Source: Apostichopus californicus (taxonomy: Eukaryota; Echinodermata; Holothuroidea; Aspidochirotida; Stichopodidae). Taken from it: a stretch of 64,000 nucleotides of DNA. The translations under genes were made by a program, and so were the position numbers. The notes under the pieces were generated by a model. The model was not told where the DNA came from. It saw only the letters and a program-made list of their open reading frames with translations, and did no database searches. The stretch lies in NCBI GenBank assembly GCA_020650975.1, contig JAIPMN010000138.1:1-64000 (forward strand), in the 5' to 3' direction. Each line of letters opens with the position of its first letter. Within the stretch, counting starts at the first letter, position 1. This document shows, in pieces, positions 47,361-59,850 of this stretch.

Positions 47361-47529
47361 GAGGGATATTCAATATACATAAAAAATATGACACGATTTG
47401 TTTATGAATGACTCGAAAGAAAAATCTCCACGATGGCACATACTGCTTGAATCTTTCAAAGCACCGTTATGTGTTGAATGTGGTGATCAGTAGCTTAAGG
47501 CACTGTGTCAATTGTGTTACACTGAGAAC
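47361..47529 (+). repeat. Gap-flanking direct repeat, left copy (169 bp)
   Basis: Begins GAGGGATATTCAATATACAT and ends at the first N. It is matched by 47648-47816 with a single A/T difference that I could see. Identity this high, ending exactly at the gap, points to an assembly artefact or to two alleles placed in tandem rather than an old duplication. Confidence 0.9.
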
Positions 47530-47539
47530 NNNNNNNNNN
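47530..47539. other. Assembly gap (10 N)
   Basis: Ten N between AGAAC and GTATATTG. Ten is a conventional filler length, so the real distance is unknown. Everything to the right may not be contiguous with CASK as drawn. Confidence 0.99.
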
Positions 47540-47647
47540 GTATATTGCACGGTTCTATTTCATAGCGTGCAATAGAGCGGATATTGCATGCAATCGACGA
47601 GCAATTGACCAATCAAATGGCCGGAATATAATTAGGTGTTGTATAAA

Positions 47648-47816
47648 GAGGGATATTCAATATACATAAAAAATATGACACGATTTGTTTATGAATGACT
47701 CGAAAGTAAAATCTCCACGATGGCACATACTGCTTGAATCTTTCAAAGCACCGTTATGTGTTGAATGTGGTGATCAGTAGCTTAAGGCACTGTGTCAATT
47801 GTGTTACACTGAGAAC
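47648..47816 (+). repeat. Gap-flanking direct repeat, right copy (169 bp)
   Basis: Near-identical to 47361-47529. The sequence continues past it as GCTGCAGCATCATGCGG, which is what the left contig would presumably have read next. This supports the idea that the two contigs overlap here. Confidence 0.9.
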
Positions 47817-48109
47817 GCTGCAGCATCATGCGGCCAGGCTGTATAGGACAGTCTTTAATGGCATTGAAGACTCGTCCCAAACCGTGTGCGGCCATCTGAA
47901 AAAGTTAACTTTCTGTTGCTTGCAAGCGACGTTTTGTTCGTGTCGCTACAAAATGCAGACAGTAATGAAACGTGATACCTTGTCATCTTTAGCTGGACCT
48001 GAGGGGGGGGGGTTGGGGAGAGAGGAGTTGTACAATGAGACCATTGCATCTGACTCAATTTGTTAAGATTTAAATCTGAGTATTTCTATAAACTTTCCAT
48101 TCTACTCCC

Positions 48110-48475
48110 CTGTGCTACACCCTTCATTCCTTTTCTGCACCATGTACCTCCCTTCCCCTTCCATTACCCTTACCTCACCCTTACCTCTTTGTTTCACCTT
48201 TCCCTCATACTTCAATCACACTTCAGTTCTTATCTGCTTTCGTCACTCTTCCTGTCTCCTTTCATCACTCTTTCCCTCATCCTTCACCCTTTCCCTCATC
48301 CTCCACCCTTTCCCTCCCCATTCCTCCACCCTTTCCCTCCCCCATTCCTTACTGTTCCCCTCCCCATTCCTCACTATTCCTCTCCCTTCAATAAGTCCCA
48401 CCTTTTGTCAGTTACCTCTCCTTCCCCTCCTCTTCATAGATTTATTCTCCTTCCATGTCCTTGTACTCTAAGCCT
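48110..48475 (+). repeat. Pyrimidine-rich minisatellite (~365 bp)
   Basis: Nearly pure C/T strand built from units such as CACCCTTTCCCTC and CCATTCCTC, with few purines. Open frames of about 120-140 codons across it code only Pro/Leu/Ser/Phe-rich low-complexity peptide in two overlapping frames, so it is not a gene. Long homopyrimidine tracts with mirror symmetry can form triplex (H-) DNA. Confidence 0.85.
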
Positions 48476-48697
48476 ACAGGTTTGACTGTTCTATAGTGTC
48501 TGTGGTGTAAGAAGACACCACTCAAGTCAAAATGCCTTGAAGTGACGATTTGATTTGCATCTATCTACTCAACCACCTGTAGGGTATTATTTCTATGAGT
48601 GTATTCCCGTCGCTTTAAGACTCAGATCAGGGAGTTGCTACTCATACTGTCTTAGAGTAACAGCTTCCCTACTCAGATCAAAATTATTAGTATAAAC

Positions 48698-49248
48698 CAG
48701 GCCTCGACAAATACGGTCGCCAACTCGCCAATGGCGACTAGAATTTGCGACTGGCGAGCAAAAAATGCATTATGCTCGACATTTTGGCGAGTGGCTCATT
48801 CACTCACTGCATTTATAGGATAGGCTTACTATTAACTTGTGAGCCAATCAACAAAGGCCTATTGCATAATGTTACATAACAGTAGAATTATCAAGTGCAC
48901 TGTTACAAGTAGGTCCTAAGGAACAGCTCTGTTTACCAGCTCGAAACTAATTTGATACTAATCGACTAAATGATGCACGATAGGTGTAACCAAACTGGAA
49001 AACTACAAACTTAAATAAATGCGTAACGACAACTCCAAGAGGGGTAACGCATGAATATCATGTTTTAAACACTTTTGACAACTAACAGTAACACTAAACC
49101 GCGATATCCTAAGTTAGGCCATACTAGGCTTATATCACACAAACACTTTGCGAGAAAAAATGGCGAGTAAATTTAACGTTTTGGCGAGTAGAATTTTAGA
49201 CTCGGTCGCCAGTTGGCGAGTAGTTTTAAATTTTTTTGTCGAGGCCTG
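48698..49248 (-). mobile_element. hAT-type MITE copy B (551 bp), inverted to copy A
   Basis: Same ends as copy A: CAGGCCTCGACAAAT at the left, reverse complement at the right. The whole interior matches copy A on the opposite strand. Flanking 8-mers are GTATAAAC (48690-48697) and GTATAACC (49249-49256), a target duplication with one change. About 58 bp shorter than copy A, with small internal indels, so the copies are not very recent. No transposase. Confidence 0.92.
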
Positions 49249-49859
49249 GTATAACCCTCCAAGCGCATGCTCCCCAAAGTTGTGTCTCTCACATTCAGAT
49301 CTTTAGAAGTTTTTAAAAATATTGCTTCTAATGGTAATCATTGACTTTTCTTCTATGATGTGAAAGTGATAATCTGTGGGTCATATTGTGTAACACATTG
49401 TATAACTACTGTAATACAAACAATGATATCTTCTAGTATCATATTAAAACTTTTAATCATTTTATTTCAGTTTACCTTAGGGTTTTAATAATTGTCTCTC
49501 GATCGTTTCAAGAAATTCATTCGATGAGAGTATCAAAGCAAAGAGTCGATCGAAAGTAAAAGAAGAGGAAATAAAAAACGATTGAATGTCTCTATGGGAT
49601 CTATTTATAAAATATTTGTTATTAACATGACAAAAGAAAAGATAAGATTTGAAGGTGACTATCATGAAATACTTTTTGTTAATCTGCCCACACAAACTAT
49701 ACATGTCAAGAATATGAGTGATCTCCATCCATACAGAGTATATATTCAAATAAAGTGAGATTTTAGAGAAGCAACTCTGCTGAAATGAATTTTCCCAAAG
49801 TTGTAAATAATTGAGTCAGTCTTTCCATGAACTGTGTTTGGTATACGATGGAGGTAGGC

Positions 49860-50060
49860 CAGTGAGTTCTGAGAGAGGGGATGGCCATTGGGAGTAGAGG
49901 GGGTGGGGGAGGGGTGGTAAGGGGTAAAAGAAGTAAAATCCTTCAGTTGTCAATTACATTTACTTTGGTAGATATCTTGGGGGTAAATTTGAACCATGTT
50001 GGAAGGTATGGAATGAGAATGGGGATGCATGAGGGGGTGGGGTAGGGGAGGGGGTAATGG
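49860..50060 (+). repeat. G-rich tracts, two clusters
   Basis: Clusters at about 49870-49925 and 50020-50060 have many runs of three to five G separated by A/T, e.g. GAGGGGGTGGGGTAGGGG. Candidate G-quadruplex formers; no repeat family recognised. Confidence 0.6.
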
Positions 50061-51967
50061 GATTGTTTCCAATTGGAGGATTTATTAGCTGATAAGTTTT
50101 AAACTTCACGGGTGGTGTGGGGGGTTCCTCCTTATAAAATAGGCCCTAATCTAGCTACTATAGTAGATTCTACTCCTAAACTATTTAAGCCTATAATTTA
50201 AGTCTATAGTTTCTATTACACTAACTTGTAATTTTACAACACCAAGTATACAAAAGAACACAACAAGTATCAAATATAATAAATGGGATTTGTAGGTAAA
50301 GGTTCATGTTGTCTGTTTGATCAACTGTTTCCATGGTGATCTGAGTAAGGTGACTAGACAAGTGGTGTATCTATGTGAAGTAACTGTTGTGCTTCAACTG
50401 GTGCAGGCGGGTACATTATGCTTAACCTGACAATGTATGAAGAATCAATACATCAACGAAGCATAAATAACTATCACAGTCTAAGACGATTAATGTCAGA
50501 ATGAGAAAGACACTATATATAGTCTGTGAAATTAATGTTCTTATCTGTATCTTTATGACATAAATTGATGCCATTAGAATACATTATACAAAAGCGTTGA
50601 ACAACCATGATGGATGGTTTAATATATTCTGTCAGCTTCATAAGGTTCAGCATATACACCATAGAAACACGATACACATTTTGTGACTTTTTTTACCGGT
50701 TAATATCTCCTCGTTTGGAGAAAAAGTTGACGTCAAATAAACGTCAAGAGATTGAAAATGCCGAACATTTCTGCTTTTATCTGTATTATTTCCCCCACTC
50801 AGTTGCTAATAGAGCCAAACACTTTTCAATTCTTACAAAACTCGACTCCCAAGAGAAATATCCAAAATATTGAGTTCCATTTTTTTTTTTTCCTTCTGAA
50901 GATTAATGCCAAGACTTCTTGATTTTTTTCAGCCCAGAGAATTTTAAATTATCTGGTGCGTGTAATGTATGCATACTGACCTCAAGGGTACTGCAGAAAT
51001 ATCGCCTGACAATTTCAGTGGTTTTAATCCCACGGGGGAACTTCATTACTTTCAATTTGTCCTGCATTTTCAATCACTTTTGTCATTTTCATGCAGCGCT
51101 ATTCTTATACCGATGGTTAAAAAAGGAGAGGATCGAACAAAAATGAATCCGATACGGTGTTACATTTTTGTTTTTTCTCTCCCCTCCTTTCCAACATTTA
51201 TTTTAAATTGGACGTTAATTCATACAAGGCTTATCAGCTGAAATAGTAATGGCAACGTGGATAAGATTTAAGTCTCATAAACGAGTCAAAAACTGGCGCA
51301 TCAATGCTGCATGTTTTTTATGCTTCATGAAAATAAATGGCTTCGTTTCTTGAGGATCTACTTTTTACACAAAGAAACAAAACTTTGTCGTCCAGGAATA
51401 CCTAGAGGAAGGCTAACATAATCTGCCATCTTGTGCTCAGGAAGGTTTACAATCTATCAGATGCTTTCATCTGATTTAATACACTATGTTTCAATTTGCC
51501 CTGCCGTGGGGACATGGGAAGGGAAAGGGAGGGGAGGGGAAGGGGAGGAGGATAAATATGGTGCACTGCCTTCAGTCAATTGAATACAGAGTGCAGAGAT
51601 CGACAACAAAAATTCTCCTTTTAACCATATACTTGTATAAATTTTGCTTTCTTTCAAGCAAAGTTATCGTACATCTCTTCTGAGGAAAAATAGAAAGCAA
51701 GTTTATTGGTGCAACCCTTTTTATTGCAGTCTTGCTTTATTAAATGCTCGTAACATTAAAATTCTACCAGCAGTCATGTGAGCTAGCTTATATATCTTAA
51801 CGCTAACGAATTTCTCAACCTATCTTCTTCGCCATGATGATAATGCATCTCGAATACGTCAAGACTGTTTATCAGAGTGGCTGCCATTAATGAATGTGTA
51901 GGTTTATCATTTACTGTAACAGCTGCTTTCGTATATACCAACTCTCGCAAACATTCTTGAATGTGAT

Positions 51968-52005
51968 CTATATATACATATGTATATATACATATATATA
52001 CTGTG
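51968..52005. repeat. TATATACATA dinucleotide-like repeat
   Basis: Alternating purine-pyrimidine TATATACATATGTATATATA block, self-complementary. Microsatellite only. Confidence 0.7.
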
Positions 52006-55000
52006 TGCTTGGATTCGGTATAAACTCTGTTATGTGTACAGCCATTAAACAGGCTGTGGGAAGTGTATGGCACACTTTAATGTGTTCTAACTTTAATGGG
52101 AAAATCATTCAGGCAAGAAATACTTAAAGGAATATATCAAAGAACCCGGTGAGCTTGTGTTCTTCTGAGCACCGTCATGTGTATGTATGGTATACATCCC
52201 TTACCTGTCTCCAGCATACATATGCACTTTACTGTCTACCCTAAACCACATGACTTGGAATCCTCCCTCGGAAATCCCCAAATCAATATAAGTTTTCAGG
52301 ATTGTCTTAAATTAGAATACAAGCAAAATTCAAATAATTCTTTCTGTTCCACCTACCCTGTCTTCTCCTCTCCTAGCTCTCCCCCATTCCATCCCCATCA
52401 CACACAATAGGCTCCCCCCTTACCCCTCCTCCCACGGTAGGTTTTAGAGGAAGGGCATGCAGACACTGTCCCTGTGAAGACTTGAACTGGTGCAGTGTTT
52501 GTTATCACATACAACTGTATTATAAACTTGAATGTTTGTTTGATATTAATTCAAAAATGACTGAAAATGATCTTTGGAAAGATCCCCATCTCCCCCCCCC
52601 ACCCCCCGCCCCCGCTTTCTTCTCTTTACCGATAACTGCTTCAATGAATGTCGCAGAAAAACCAAAGTCAGGCTGTAATATTTGACAGTCAAACATTGTG
52701 ATGGAGTCGTCCAAGTACCAAAGTAATTAAGCTCACAGCTGAGAAATGCTGCCTCCATCGATTTCTGTTGGTCAAAGATAAACAATGGTGTTTCCTCACA
52801 GTACTGGCTTGTACTTTCTGAATTATTGGATCATTGGGACGAATATGAAGATTTAAAGGATCATCTTGATCAATGTGGTGTTGTACATAGTACCAGTTAA
52901 TCTCAAAGCCTTGTCAAAGTGACCATCCTTAAAAGACATAGATAACTGGAAAATGCAAATAATACTGAATCTAAAAGATTTCATTTTATATCAAAAATTA
53001 AATTTAAAATTAGAGAGAAATTATTCAATAAATTCTACTTGTTGGTGATATTTGGCATTCAACTATTTATGCAATCACATCGTTCTGTGATGCACGGTTT
53101 CAGTTTGATATGTGTCTTTTTTCTTCTGACATATATGACAGCACGTCGCTTTAAGTCGTCATATTTTTTAGCCTGAGTGGAGTTTTATTCCTGATGTGAT
53201 TTGAATATAGACTCAGTCATAAGATGGAAGAGTTGAGATCCCTAGGAGCATATTATATATGAGAAATATGTATTATTAATATTATTATGATTTTTATATA
53301 TGTGAAGTATGTTAAAAAAGTACACATGGTTCCTGTCTGTATGTAAAGACATGTAGATCGAAAAGTTATATAATCAGATAGGCAATAATGGGGGAACATG
53401 TTTTAGTAATGCTGTAATGAATTATATAAAAAAGTTGAAGTGTTGGTTGTGGTATATGAAATATATGGCAGAAACTATAGAACTGCATGGAAATTAGAGA
53501 ATTGATGGATATTTAATACATCAAACCTCAAGTACTGCTTTAATAGCTTGAGAAAGTTCACATAAACCTTTACACATTTTGTTTAGAGGTGTAGCCACTG
53601 CTATGTTATTGCAGGGTAGTTACTCCATGAACCTAGCCACACATGCTATAGCTGTAGACAGTGCAGACACATGGAAGTAAACAAATTCAACATCCCAGTG
53701 ACCATAGATTATGAATAGGTTTATAGTCATGTTAGAAACTTCAATATTTTAGATTTAGCATAAATTACAAAATCAAGACCTGTATTATAAATATATAAAC
53801 ATTGCGATAACTGATTTCTTCCTCATGGAATAAGATTTTTTTCTTAGCTGATAAGGGGGGGGGGAAGAGGGGGGAGGTTGTTCATTAAATGTATCAATAT
53901 TTCAAAGGTCAATGAAAATGGCTGGGTTCGCTTCTCCTTGGAAACTTTTTAAGGGGACCTTTGTCGGCCACCCTCTATAGTCCGTCCTCTGTTGTCTTTA
54001 TTTCCCTTCAGGCTATTGTTTGCAGACTGATCCTGCCTGCCCCCCTATCACTGTTAACCTCTACCTTACACCATCTTTTCATCTCTTTGTGAGATCTTAA
54101 CAATAGGTCATTGTTTTCTTCTGATCAAATATTCAACCCATGATTGAAACATGTTGAGTTGTTTTCAATGTTCCTTTACAACGTTTGGCTGCTAAGTCAC
54201 TGCCATCTGTTTTTGGAGCTACAGCTTTCAATGCAGTGTGTACGTGTTCGTACGAGCCACTGTGGGTCTAATCTGCAGACGATTCAATGCAACCTAAAGT
54301 TGAATTATTCCGATAATTAAAAAGCCATTTTCGAAAGAGGAGAGTGGGGGTACAGTATGTATAGGATAAACAGATTTTGTGTTTTAATTGAAATTAAAGG
54401 GATATATGCTTTGTTTGAATAAATTAGATGAAGCAAAAATTAATTTTTCAAATCCTTTATGATTTTTAGGAAAGATCAAAGAAATCTCTAATTATATATT
54501 ATAACTATTATTGCATGAATTCCCATGGCAACCTGGAAAAATTGGAAAAAAATTTTTTGTCTAACACTACTTTATGTCACACAGTCAAGTAAAACTTTAA
54601 GGTAAATTTAAGCAACAGACTTTAAATTTGTATGATTTTCTTGTTCATTATGTGATTGATTCTATTATGAAAAGTATTAAATTGTGGGACACAGAAATGC
54701 AAACCCACTGGGGGATACTTCATAACTTAACTCATTAACATATCATGACAAATCATGGGATCTCTTTCAGTCTGTTATTGTGGATCACTCAGCAGGTTGG
54801 ATTAAAATTGTTAATCTACGAAAACAGCTATGATAGTGTCAAATCTGAAGGGTTGAAAGTTTGAATGCATACTAGTAAGCTCCACGAATATCATGCCATT
54901 CCAGCGAATTCTATCAAATTTGTTTCACGTTCTTTATTCGGTAAATTAAAACAGATGCGTTGTTTACTTGTCAACTCTGATTCTCTGCTAGTTGAACGCA

Positions 55001-56663
55001 TCTTTTCTTCTTCATCTTCTTCTTTGTGTCCTCTCTTTCCCAGAATGGCTCTTACAAGATCACTAACACAGTAATAAAAACCCTCTCAAAAGTTGCTCTC
55101 AGATTTCTGACAAATCGATGCAATTTACATGCCCAAAAAATAAGTGGCACCCTCGTGGAGAGTGACTTTATACAATGTCCTTCTTTGCTCCCTAGGAGAT
55201 GAATATTTTAAGTCGGAAGAAACTGGGTAGGACAGAGCTAAATGGTATTTGGTTTTTATTTCAGGCCATTCAATATTCTGTAAAGAAAATGAAATAAAAA
55301 ACTATTGTGGTCTCCATATATTTTTTTTCCCGTTTATTTTGGTCTAATTTGAGAAATTTGACATTTACTTCACTCTTGATGGATAACTTAATTTCAAATA
55401 AACAGTGTAAGATAGCTTTAACTGTTAAGTATGCACTTTTTTTTATTTAGCTTGTAGCCGCCATTTTGTGTTGGCACCTAATATCTGTCACCACAGAGGG
55501 AGTTGGATGTACAAAAGATAGTGTGTTGCCATGGTAATGCTGGTGTACAGTAGGACTGTCTGCAAAGGACGTTTAATTTATTTTTGATTTTGTATCTATA
55601 AATTGCAAATCTGACTTATTGTTTGTTTCAAATATGCAGCATGCCTCTTTAAGGGGCATTGAATGCTCACAGGAAATCCTCTTGTTGAATTTCGCAAGAG
55701 GGTTAAGAATTGACTGAGAAATTGTTAATAATCGTCAAGAAAACTGAAACTTTTGGAAGAAATTGCAATGGTCTCTGTGTACTTCCTAATCACCCTCCTC
55801 CTCTCCCCCCTTCCCCCCCCCCCCACTCGTCATTCTCTTCAACTTTCTCTCTCTCTCTATCCCTCTCTTGTTCACCTTTATACTCCCCAAGAGATGTAGA
55901 TCAACTCATGAATATTTATCATAAATTTCTTTCAATAGTCTGGTGACCGGAATGACTTAATTGTTTATTAACCTATCGTCAAGGAGTGTGTACGCTTTGT
56001 AACCTGCGCAACACACTGTTATATTTGACAGCTGTATGTTTCGTTCTTGTCACCAGCAGACATCACTGAAGCTACATTTATTGTTTCAACTTTATAATCT
56101 CTGTTTGTTGATCTAATAACTACTTTGTCAGATAACTTACATCGTAAAACACTTACGATATGTCGCCGTGCCCCGAAAGATATTTTGTTTGACCTCTATT
56201 GAAATGTTGTGGCTGACAGTTTGACCTTTGACCTCTCGCCATACTCCCTTGATGAGACATACTGTGACATCCGTGTAATCATCTTGTTTAGCTTTTTAAA
56301 ACAATGGACAGTGATCAGTTGCAGTGGGTGTGCTAATTTCTAGGACATACAATTGAGAACAGGAAGAGAGTTGCTGTTGAGATAATCAGCTGTGTTCATG
56401 GGCAAAACTCGATCAACTCACACACATGGCTGGCATTCAGTGTAGATAGGCTGTGAGATCTGTTTTACATGTCATATCTGATGTGCACAAGCGTGGAGAC
56501 ATAACCGATCTCTCCCTCTCTCTCTCTCCTACCGTGCGTGCGTGCGTGGTGCTAATTCACACTGCTTGTAATGTTTATGGATGTAACTCTCTTGCGGAAT
56601 TACGCTAAGTGTTGAGCTCTTGAATTACACCGGGGGGAAATTGGAAAAAATATTTTCTCTGGG

Positions 56664-56762
56664 ATGGCTACAGATAGTGACAGTATGATATTGGAAGAAC
56701 TCATGGAAGTAAACGGCAATAGCCTTGTCAAGCCTGAGATTGAATTTGCCTTTGAGACATGG
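56664..56762 (+). CDS. Candidate first coding exon of an unknown gene
   Basis: An ATG with good context (G at -3 and +4) opens 33 codons that end precisely at a strong GTGAGT donor. Peptide MATDSDSMILEELMEVNGNS then LVKPEIEFAFETW. It reads like a real acidic N-terminus and the codons are GC-balanced compared with the flanks. The gene is not recognised. No in-frame stop precedes the donor, and the intron frame reaches a stop only later. An alternative is an internal exon with acceptor GGCTACAG at 56666-56673. No matching downstream exon was found with confidence before the window end. It could still be chance. Confidence 0.4.
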
Positions 56763-59689
56763 GTGAGTACTGTTCTAAGAGTCTATATATATATACCAAC
56801 ATGATCATCAAATGTTTCCCCTTTCAATTGATAAGAGAGTTGAAGATATAAACGTTTTGGTTGAAAGAGGAAACCTTATGTCATTAAGAATCTATAAATC
56901 ATCCACAAAAAAAAATTGTCGGAGTTCTCTGTCTTTCAGAGGGGATAAAAATATATCAATAGAAGAGAACTTGTGTATGGATTCTTGGGGTTATGGTCAC
57001 CATTTTTCTGTTAAATGTATTTATTTTTTTTGGGACTCCTTTGATTCCTTTGCACTCAGCATGGTATGATTGCAAGTGTCAAGTATGATATCAATCTGGT
57101 TAACGGACAGACGGACGGAATGTATGAGCAGGAGAAAAAATCTCACTCATGATTTATTTGGGAGCAGAGAAAACTATTTTGGAAACAACTTTGTAGTAGA
57201 CTGTTGCACTTGAAGAGTCAGGTCATGAAATTAAAATAACGACCGATCTACGGCGAATTATCAGTTTCGCACAAAACCCATTCAATTTTTAACTTTAAAT
57301 TTTTCGAGTTAAAAAATCCCCCATAATTATGTTAAAATTGTCTCACCGATTGTGTATTATATTGGGACACCGATTCGGTCACAAGATGGACCCCTAGTCT
57401 ATAGAATGACACATCATGCTCTACAAGTATACATTCATTTGAGCATTTGCCGATCCCCCCCTTTGAATCAACTCTCATTATAAACGTCAGGCCAACTTAC
57501 TATTACATATTCTCATTATAAATTGTAAGATATTTGTCCCATGTATGAAACGAGACAGAAGGGAGCATGGCTTGCAGTAAACGTGTAGAGATTGAATTTA
57601 TGCATTGCTCGGTCTGCACCGCCTCTCCGTCAACAGTTTTATTAAACACAACGGTATCGTGAATAACCATGCGAATATATCCCTCTCCCACACTCTGATG
57701 AGATAAAGGGATGCCTTAAAGTATGTGCTTGTCTGCTTTGAAACATAAACTATGTTAGCATACTCTAGCAGCTTTAGGGGTTTGAAATAATTCGGCTGTT
57801 CTTGTGTCCTTATCTTTAAATAGCATGTTTAAAACTTAATGAATCAGGAAGCAGCTTGTTTGAGTTGTCTGTGTGGATTGTCTGATATTATGCTTGATAG
57901 TCCTGAAGATTCACTAACAGTGCAGTTCATTTACAAGGTTTTAATTGTTACGTGGAGGAAAAAGCAAACCAAGTTTTTCAGAAATTTTGATTCGGTTTCT
58001 TGTACGTCTTCAATAAACTGATTTGAAAATGTGTCTGGCAGACGAAATGTGTCATATTTTAATGCGAGAATTATTTTTCGCGAAAAGATAAATGTTCATT
58101 TGGGTGACAAATTCTAGGGAGGACATCGTTTGTTTTAAATTTGATCAACTGCCATCTAATTCATTTTGAATAATTCTCCTGTTAGCTTTGGTGCCATTTA
58201 ACTGGGGGGAATAATGCAAAACAAAACAGCTGCTTTTAATAAAGCATTGTTGTGATTTTTTTTTCAGTGTTTACAAAAAAAAATCAGTTTCTCTAGTTAA
58301 AGGTCAATATTGCATTTACCTGGAAATTGTTTTTCAAAGTTATGAAGGACATATGGGTAATATAGATTTTGTATACCTTTCTATGGTGGTTGCTATCTGT
58401 GTCTAGGTTTACTACTTCTGCGCTGCTTCACTATTACAGCATGTTACATATGATCGTGACTGTTTTGCAATATTACTGACCCGGATTGGACAGGAAAACA
58501 GCTGATTGCCGTGACCTCTATGACCTCTTCCTGGAGTGATTGTCACAAATATGACAACAAAGGAGAGAGGGTTGTTTGTTTGAGGAAACCAGTATTGTAA
58601 CCATCTGTTGGTTACCATTGTTTAACTTCCTATTAGCCTATCTGATATCAGTGCTGGTTAGTCAGTTTTGATGAGTTTAAATTATTTGGAGGTCAATATC
58701 ACATTTACCTGGAATTATTAGCATTCCATTGTCATTTTACATATCAGCAACTTGCGATTGAATCATGAAAGAGAGATTACTATGATAGCACTTTTACTAC
58801 TTTTAAGTTTCTTTTAACACTTTAAAAGGGTTTAATTTTAAGCTGGAAGCCTGTAATTGTTGCTAAATAAATCGATTTTCGGCGCAATGTGCCCCCTTTA
58901 AGAAATGAAATAGTTTCCTTCAAAGTGAAGATGTTGTTTGGCTTGAAAAACTACAGTCTACAGAATGTTAAAACATAACTTAAATACATGTTCATTATAT
59001 ATTTTCAGCAAAAAAGTGTTTCACTGCTTGCAAGTCAGGGTTAAATTTGTAAAATGTTTGCTTCACACGACATCTCTCGATTCACTTCAAAACTGACGAC
59101 AAAATATCACACCGTCCACAAAATGACGTACAAACCACATCCATTTTACATGTCGTGCTATTAAAGTCAGTTTTCTTCATTAATAGCAAAGTTTTTATTT
59201 TTCATTTTATTCCTGCATTTTAAACTCAATCACCCAAAGCTAACTACAATATTAACTATATAGTACCCTAGGAGAGTCCTGCATATGTATAGCTTTCTGA
59301 AGTATTGGCTTTTTTTGGTTTTTTTTTTTGGTTTTTGAGACGAGATGAATCATGAGGATAATATTCACACAGCATGCCATCCAGGTGTTTTCATGATCAG
59401 AATAATGTATGAAAGCTGATGCATGCATCCATGCTTTATTATGTTGTAATATGTAGGCAGCTGAAATTTTATGCACATTTCTGAGCACCTAAGAGGAGCT
59501 GTTTAAAATACAAACCGCAAAGTTTTTTTTTCATATTTAAGCATATAGAATGACCCCTTAATCTGTGTTGGGTGAACTGAATTCAAAGAATGGATTGGGT
59601 TTAAATTCTCTGTATAGTCTCACACTCAAGTAGCAAGAACTGGTGTAGGATGGAACTATTTTACCAGGTCAGGGTTATTATTTCCATGA

Positions 59690-59744
59690 TTTTAGTCTAA
59701 TTAGAAGTTTAGTCTAATTAGAAGATTTTAGTCTAATTAGAAGG
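59690..59744. repeat. TTTAGTCTAATTAGAAG tandem repeat, 3 units
   Basis: TTTAGTCTAATTAGAAG occurs three times in a row with 1-4 bp spacers. Each unit includes the CTAATTAG palindrome, a homeodomain-type TAATTA core. Probably slip duplication. Confidence 0.8.
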
Positions 59745-59818
59745 TTTTATACAGTCTTGTCCCAGGCAAACGCTCTCTCACACACAACTTTACTCAATCC
59801 CTGATCATTGGTAACTTG

Positions 59819-59850
59819 TCACACCCACACACCAAAGTGTGTGGGTGTGA
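59819..59850. repeat. Perfect 14-bp inverted repeat (hairpin)
   Basis: TCACACCCACACAC (59819-59832), loop CAAA, and exact complement GTGTGTGGGTGTGA (59837-59850). The stem contains CACACCC, a GT-box/KLF-type motif, on both strands. It is not followed by a T run, and this is not a bacterial genome, so it is not a terminator. Confidence 0.85.

Larger units (their letters stand above)
27388..47529 (+). other. Gene-less stretch: presumed CASK intron after E10 up to the assembly gap
   Basis: About 20 kb in which I recognised no coding exon on either strand. Contents entered separately: degenerate exon copies (27508-28190), a diverged ~320-bp duplication (33370-33930), a hairpin (38214-38253) with a short tandem repeat, a hammerhead-like fragment (38905-38950), hAT MITE copy A (43316-43924), a 20-bp duplication (44829-44871), a CpG-rich patch (45830-46470) and the first copy of the gap-flanking repeat. 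I looked for the expected L27C, PDZ, SH3 and guanylate-kinase peptides by eye without success; a translated search could still find short exons. Confidence 0.55.
47540..56663. other. Gene-less stretch right of the gap
   Basis: No recognisable exon. It contains the right copy of the gap-flanking repeat, a pyrimidine-rich minisatellite (48110-48475), hAT MITE copy B (48698-49248), G-rich tracts (49860-50060), a TATATACATA block (51968-52005), AT-rich sequence around 53.2-53.5 kb and CT/GT microsatellites near 56.5 kb. Confidence 0.6.

Noticed and set aside
48060-48485. Open frame of 141 codons (and a second of 119 codons overlapping it)
   Set aside because: Both lie in a homopyrimidine minisatellite and encode only Pro/Leu/Ser/Phe low-complexity sequence in two frames at once.
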